Source: an uncultured Selenomonadaceae bacterium
GTDB taxonomy: Bacteria > Bacillota > Negativicutes > Selenomonadales > Selenomonadaceae
Length of the DNA stretch: 64,000 nt
Reading direction: 5' to 3'
NCBI GenBank assembly: GCA_905233135.1
Contig: CAJOCQ010000002.1
Span: forward strand, 62,001 to 126,000
This document shows positions 60,971 to 64,000 of the stretch, in pieces. The notes beneath the pieces are model-generated. The model ran no database searches and was not told the origin of the DNA. It was given only the letters and a program-made list of their open reading frames with translations. Position numbers and translations under genes: made by a program. Position 1 is the stretch's first letter. The number at the start of each line of letters is the position of its first letter.

Positions 60971-61294
60971 ATGGATATTGCGCCGGTAGGAGTACAAATG
61001 ACTTATGCAAACGCCGCAAACGCCAGCCAAGTCCAACACAATTTAAACCATGAGGCAGCACTTCAACAGGGCTTTGAAACTGCGCGGCAGGAAAAAGATG
61101 CCGATTTAAAACAATCTCAAGTTCGCAATAAAGATAATTCTGAAGGCGGCACAATTAAAGATGACCCCGACCGCAGAAGTCGCGGCGGCGGCTACTATTA
61201 CCGCAGTTCAAAAAGACAGCAGAAGGACGAAGAGGAACAAGATAATTTGTCGGTTGACTACAGAAAAGGGCGTCTTTTAGATATTTCGCTCTGA
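60971..61294 (+). CDS. Small hydrophilic protein near flagellar genes
   Basis: 107 aa of unknown function. It opens MDIAPVGVQMTYANAANASQ and continues as a charged, probably disordered chain with a Gly/Arg/Tyr patch (RRSRGGGYYYRSSK) and a C-terminal VDYRKGRLLDISL. No membrane segment is present. It starts at ATG after GGAAGGAGTGA, a very strong ribosome site. It is followed by the coiled-coil gene at 17 bp. The family is not recognised with confidence. Confidence 0.75.
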   Translation: MDIAPVGVQMTYANAANASQVQHNLNHEAALQQGFETARQEKDADLKQSQVRNKDNSEGGTIKDDPDRRSRGGGYYYRSSKRQQKDEEEQDNLSVDYRKGRLLDISL

Positions 61295-61310
61295 GAAAGT
61301 TGCAGGTTAA

Positions 61311-61991
61311 ATGATAACTGAACTTATGATAATTTTAATCGTCGTCGGTGCGGTAATAATTTTTATTGCGTGGACAAGCGCAAGACGAAGAAAAAATGAC
61401 GATGACGAACGCAGGGATGCTGAAGAATCCACCGAAAAATTTAAACAAGATTTGGAAAAAACCGCCAATGAAATTATCGGGCGAATGGAAACTCAAGCGG
61501 CGCACCTTGAAAAACTTTTGAACGAATCCGAAAAAAGCCGCACTCAACTTGAAGGGCGTATTGCCGAATTAAAAAAATTGTCACGCAAAATTGATGAACA
61601 ATCGATTGACTTAAAAAATTTAGCGGCGCGTGTTAATTCAAAAATTGATAACGTCGAACAAAGACAACCTGTGCGACAACCTGTTAAAAGTCCAATCACG
61701 CCGCCGCCAACTCAAAACTTTTCAAAAATTCTTGAACAATCTATGACTGAACCCGCGCCGCCTAAACGTTCCGAACAAATTACAAAAGCCGCGCCCGTCA
61801 GAAAAATTTCCGAAATGCCCGCTAAACTTACGCCCGCACAAAGTGAATTTGAAAACAGCGGCGATTCTTCGGTTGTTCGTGAAATGTTAATGGACGGTAT
61901 GACGGTTGAAGAAATTGCAAAGGAAACAGGCTTGGGGCGCGGCGCAGTTTTATTAATTCAACAAATGATGCGCCGTAAAGTCAGGAATTAA
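61311..61991 (+). CDS. Membrane-anchored coiled-coil protein with C-terminal helix-turn-helix-like motif
   Basis: 226 aa. One N-terminal hydrophobic helix (LMIILIVVGAVIIFIAWTS) precedes a long coiled coil (about residues 25-115), a Pro-rich linker, and a compact C-terminal motif (MTVEEIAKETGLGRGAVLLI). The layout and position resemble the SwrB/YlxL and DUF6115 group at the end of Bacillota fla/che operons, proteins that promote flagellar assembly. That is an analogy rather than a proven match. Confidence 0.75.
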   Translation: MITELMIILIVVGAVIIFIAWTSARRRKNDDDERRDAEESTEKFKQDLEKTANEIIGRMETQAAHLEKLLNESEKSRTQLEGRIAELKKLSRKIDEQSIDLKNLAARVNSKIDNVEQRQPVRQPVKSPITPPPTQNFSKILEQSMTEPAPPKRSEQITKAAPVRKISEMPAKLTPAQSEFENSGDSSVVREMLMDGMTVEEIAKETGLGRGAVLLIQQMMRRKVRN

Positions 61992-62059
61992 TCAGGCGTA
62001 GCTTTTATTTTTTTGTAAATAATTTTAACCCTTCCACGTTTTAAAATCAGCTTTTTCAA

Positions 62060-62087
62060 GTTGGCGGCAATGCGCCGACTTTTTTTA
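62060..62087 (+). terminator. Terminator of the cheB-to-61991 operon
   Basis: GTTGGCG-GCAATG-CGCCGAC, a 7-bp stem with one G-U pair, is followed by seven T. It lies about 70 bp after the last motility gene and just before rqcH. Confidence 0.8.
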
Positions 62088-62111
62088 TTTCAACGAAAGG
62101 CGGTAAAAAAT

Positions 62112-63839
62112 TTGAACCTCGACGGCTTTTCAATGCGCCCCCTAACTATCGAACTTGCAAATTTATTAATCGGCGGGCGCGTCGACAAAATTACTCAACA
62201 AAATAAAGCTAACTTTACAATCACAATTCGCACGCTCGGACAAAGTCATTTGCTTAGAATTTCCGTTGCGCCGCAAAATCCCTCAATCCACATTATAAAA
62301 AAATCGCCCGAAAATTTGCCCGAACCGCCAACTTTTTGTATGGTACTAAGGAAAAATCTTGAGGGCGGCAGAATCGCCGACATTCGCCAATTTGAACTCG
62401 ACAGAATTATTTTTATTGACGTTGACACAATCGGAGCAGGCGGCAAAATTCAAACGTTGACGCTTGCAGTTGAACTTATCGGCAAGTACAGCAACATTAT
62501 TTTAATTTCCGAAGGCAAAATTATTGACGCACTGAAAAAAATCGGCACAAATTCCAGCCGCGTCCGCACTGTCTTACCTAATCAAATTTATCAAATGCCC
62601 CCGCCCCAAAATAAGCTTGACATTTTTTCTTGCAACGTTGCAGATATTGTCGAAAAAATTAAATCTGATAAATCTGCGCGAATCGATAAAGCAGTTATGA
62701 ATTTTTGTCAAGGCTTCGGACCGCAAAGCGTCAAGGAAACAATTTTTTCTGCCGGCTTGCCGAATGATATTAAAATTTCCGAACTCGATGACGCGGATTT
62801 TTTAAGCTTGCAAAATTCTTTGGCAGAAATTAAATCTGCCGCCGAAAATCCCGCGCCTTGCCTTGTCGAAGATAACGGCAAAGTTTTGGCAATTTCCGCC
62901 GTCAAGTTGAATTATTTTTCGCAGGGCGAAATTAAAATTTTTGATACAATTTCAGAAATGCTCGAAGTTGCAGATAATTTAATTGGCAGCTACACGCCGC
63001 CCGACAAGGAAAAATTTTCTAAGCTTGTACATAACGAACTTAAACGCGCAACCAATAAAATTTCCGTCCTTGAAAGTGAACTTGCTACCGCCGAAAATGC
63101 CGACGATTGGCGAATTATGGCGGATAATCTTTCAACCTACCGCTATAACTTCAAAGACCACGCCGACGAAATTATTGCTGTCAAAAATATCTACAGCGAG
63201 ACGGGCGAAGAAATTTCAATTACGCTCGATAAAAAATTGACCATTGCCGATAACGTGCAAGCTTTTTATAAAAAATATGACAAGCTCAAACGTTCAACCG
63301 CGCACATTCTGGAACAAATCGAAAAGTGCCGCGCAGAAATTATTTACCTTGAGAGCGTCGAACATTCGCTAAGCACGGCTGATACTTTGGTTGATATTGA
63401 CGAAATTCGCGCAGAATTGACAAGCGGCGGCTACCTTAAAGCCGAAAAGAAAAAAACTGCGTCCAGCAAAAAGCCCGAGCCGCTGAAATTTACCGCGCCC
63501 GACGGTACAGAAATTTTGATTGGCAAAAACAACGCGCAGAATGACAGATTGACTTTTAAAATTGCCGCACCCGATGACATTTGGCTCCATACCAAAGAAA
63601 TTACAGGCTCGCACGTTATCATACGTTGCGGCGGCGTGGAACCTTCGGCAGAAACTTTGATTTTTGCCGCGAAACTTGCTGCTAAATTTTCAAAGGCGGC
63701 GGGCTCTTCAAAAATCCCCGTTGACTACACGCATTGCAAATTTGTCAAAAAACCTTCAGGCGCAAAACCCGGCTTTGTTATCTTCGTGAATCAAAAAACT
63801 TTGTATGTTGACGACGAATTAAAAAATAATAATTATTGA
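62112..63839 (+). CDS. rqcH: Ribosome quality control protein RqcH (NFACT family)
   Basis: Binds obstructed 50S subunits and recruits tRNA-Ala to add alanine tails to stalled peptides; 575 aa. NFACT-N domain: NLDGFSMRPLTIELANLLIG, with the conserved Asp-Arg pair in FELDRIIFIDVD. A helical coiled-coil arm follows (about residues 290-440). The C-terminal NFACT-R domain contains GKNNAQNDRLTFKIAAPDDI, WLHTKEITGSHVIIR and KFVKKPSGAKPGFVIF. A TTG start at 62112 after AAAGGCGGT was chosen; the open frame upstream runs over the terminator. Confidence 0.93.
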   Translation: MNLDGFSMRPLTIELANLLIGGRVDKITQQNKANFTITIRTLGQSHLLRISVAPQNPSIHIIKKSPENLPEPPTFCMVLRKNLEGGRIADIRQFELDRIIFIDVDTIGAGGKIQTLTLAVELIGKYSNIILISEGKIIDALKKIGTNSSRVRTVLPNQIYQMPPPQNKLDIFSCNVADIVEKIKSDKSARIDKAVMNFCQGFGPQSVKETIFSAGLPNDIKISELDDADFLSLQNSLAEIKSAAENPAPCLVEDNGKVLAISAVKLNYFSQGEIKIFDTISEMLEVADNLIGSYTPPDKEKFSKLVHNELKRATNKISVLESELATAENADDWRIMADNLSTYRYNFKDHADEIIAVKNIYSETGEEISITLDKKLTIADNVQAFYKKYDKLKRSTAHILEQIEKCRAEIIYLESVEHSLSTADTLVDIDEIRAELTSGGYLKAEKKKTASSKKPEPLKFTAPDGTEILIGKNNAQNDRLTFKIAAPDDIWLHTKEITGSHVIIRCGGVEPSAETLIFAAKLAAKFSKAAGSSKIPVDYTHCKFVKKPSGAKPGFVIFVNQKTLYVDDELKNNNY

Positions 63840-63925
63840 CGGCGTACAGGAAAAAGAAAGTACATTTAAAATTTTAAATTAATATATGAATAAAAATAAC
63901 GCAGAAAAAATTCCCAAAATAACGC

Positions 63926-63953
63926 TTGAAAAAATTTTTCTTGCGATTATACT
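63926..63953 (+). promoter_or_regulatory. Promoter upstream of the last gene
   Basis: TTGAAA, a 16-bp spacer and TATACT, about 20 bp before the TTG start at 63973. Confidence 0.6.
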
Positions 63954-63972
63954 TTAAAAGGTAGTGAACTCG

Positions 63973-64000
63973 TTGAAAATCAGAATTGCGGGGATTGTGC
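63973..64000 (+). CDS. Start of a gene, possibly nrdG (cut by window end)
   Basis: Nine codons are visible: MKIRIAGIV. The TTG start follows GGTAGTGA. Anaerobic ribonucleotide reductase activases (NrdG, radical SAM) often open with this pattern before an ESIVDGPG segment, and the organism is probably anaerobic. The identity is a guess from nine residues. Confidence 0.35.

Overview
The window looks like a chromosomal segment of an anaerobic, flagellated Bacillota, most likely a Negativicutes (Selenomonas-type) bacterium. The flagellar and chemotaxis set is Gram-positive in type (FliY, CheC, CheD, FlbD, FapA/DUF342). There is a reverse-type rubrerythrin, a eukaryotic-type hexokinase, an anaerobic-style lifestyle in general, many TTG starts and AT-rich DNA with GC-rich islands. 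The lineage call is an inference from gene content, not from a search.

Layout. 1-7.2 kb: the 3' part of rpoB and all of rpoC, separated by an array of ten 8-bp repeats. 7.4-19.1 kb (minus strand): aroH, then a flagellar operon read right to left as flbD-fliL-fliM-fliY-cheY-fliO-fliP-fliQ-fliR-flhB-flhA-flhF, driven by a clear sigma-A-type promoter. 19.1-24.5 kb (plus): a 300-bp structured repeat, hexokinase, pncB, a DUF5672-like protein and aroE. 24.6-29.7 kb: a MacB-type ABC permease and its probable ATPase, separated by a tiny hydrophobic peptide gene with the layout of a type I toxin and by an MmeI-like restriction-modification enzyme. 29.8-33.8 kb: tatA-metN-metI-metallohydrolase-metQ. 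33.8-39 kb (minus): a small coiled-coil membrane protein, rubrerythrin and a type III restriction-modification pair. 39-47 kb: mixed metabolism and transport, including a methyltransferase-STAS fusion, and a phenylacetate-CoA ligase with an ACT protein. 47-51.9 kb: a glycosyltransferase-like gene, prfA, prmC, tsaC, a DUF1294 protein and a HAD phosphatase. 52.3-62 kb (plus): cheB-cheA-cheW-cheC-cheD-membrane protein-fliA-fapA and two small flagellar-neighbourhood genes. 62.1 kb to the end: rqcH and the first codons of what may be nrdG.

The two motility blocks fit together. A single inversion of about 7.4-52.1 kb would rejoin flhF to cheB in the usual Bacillota order, although flhG is missing from both ends. 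No rRNA, tRNA or CRISPR array was seen.

Three kinds of unexplained structure stand out. (1) A dispersed element of about 300 bp (19.15, 51.96 and 60.6 kb, with fragments elsewhere) has a conserved series of hairpins, wobble-preserved stems and a terminator-like end, so it may encode a structured RNA. (2) A family of arrays built from degenerate 7-8 nt words sits at gene 3' ends, often starts on a TAG stop codon and often folds into long hairpins. (3) The 25-residue hydrophobic peptide gene at 25.97 kb has a strong promoter, a nearly perfect Shine-Dalgarno sequence buried in a hairpin, and 13-of-14-nt complementarity between its 5' leader and 3' end.
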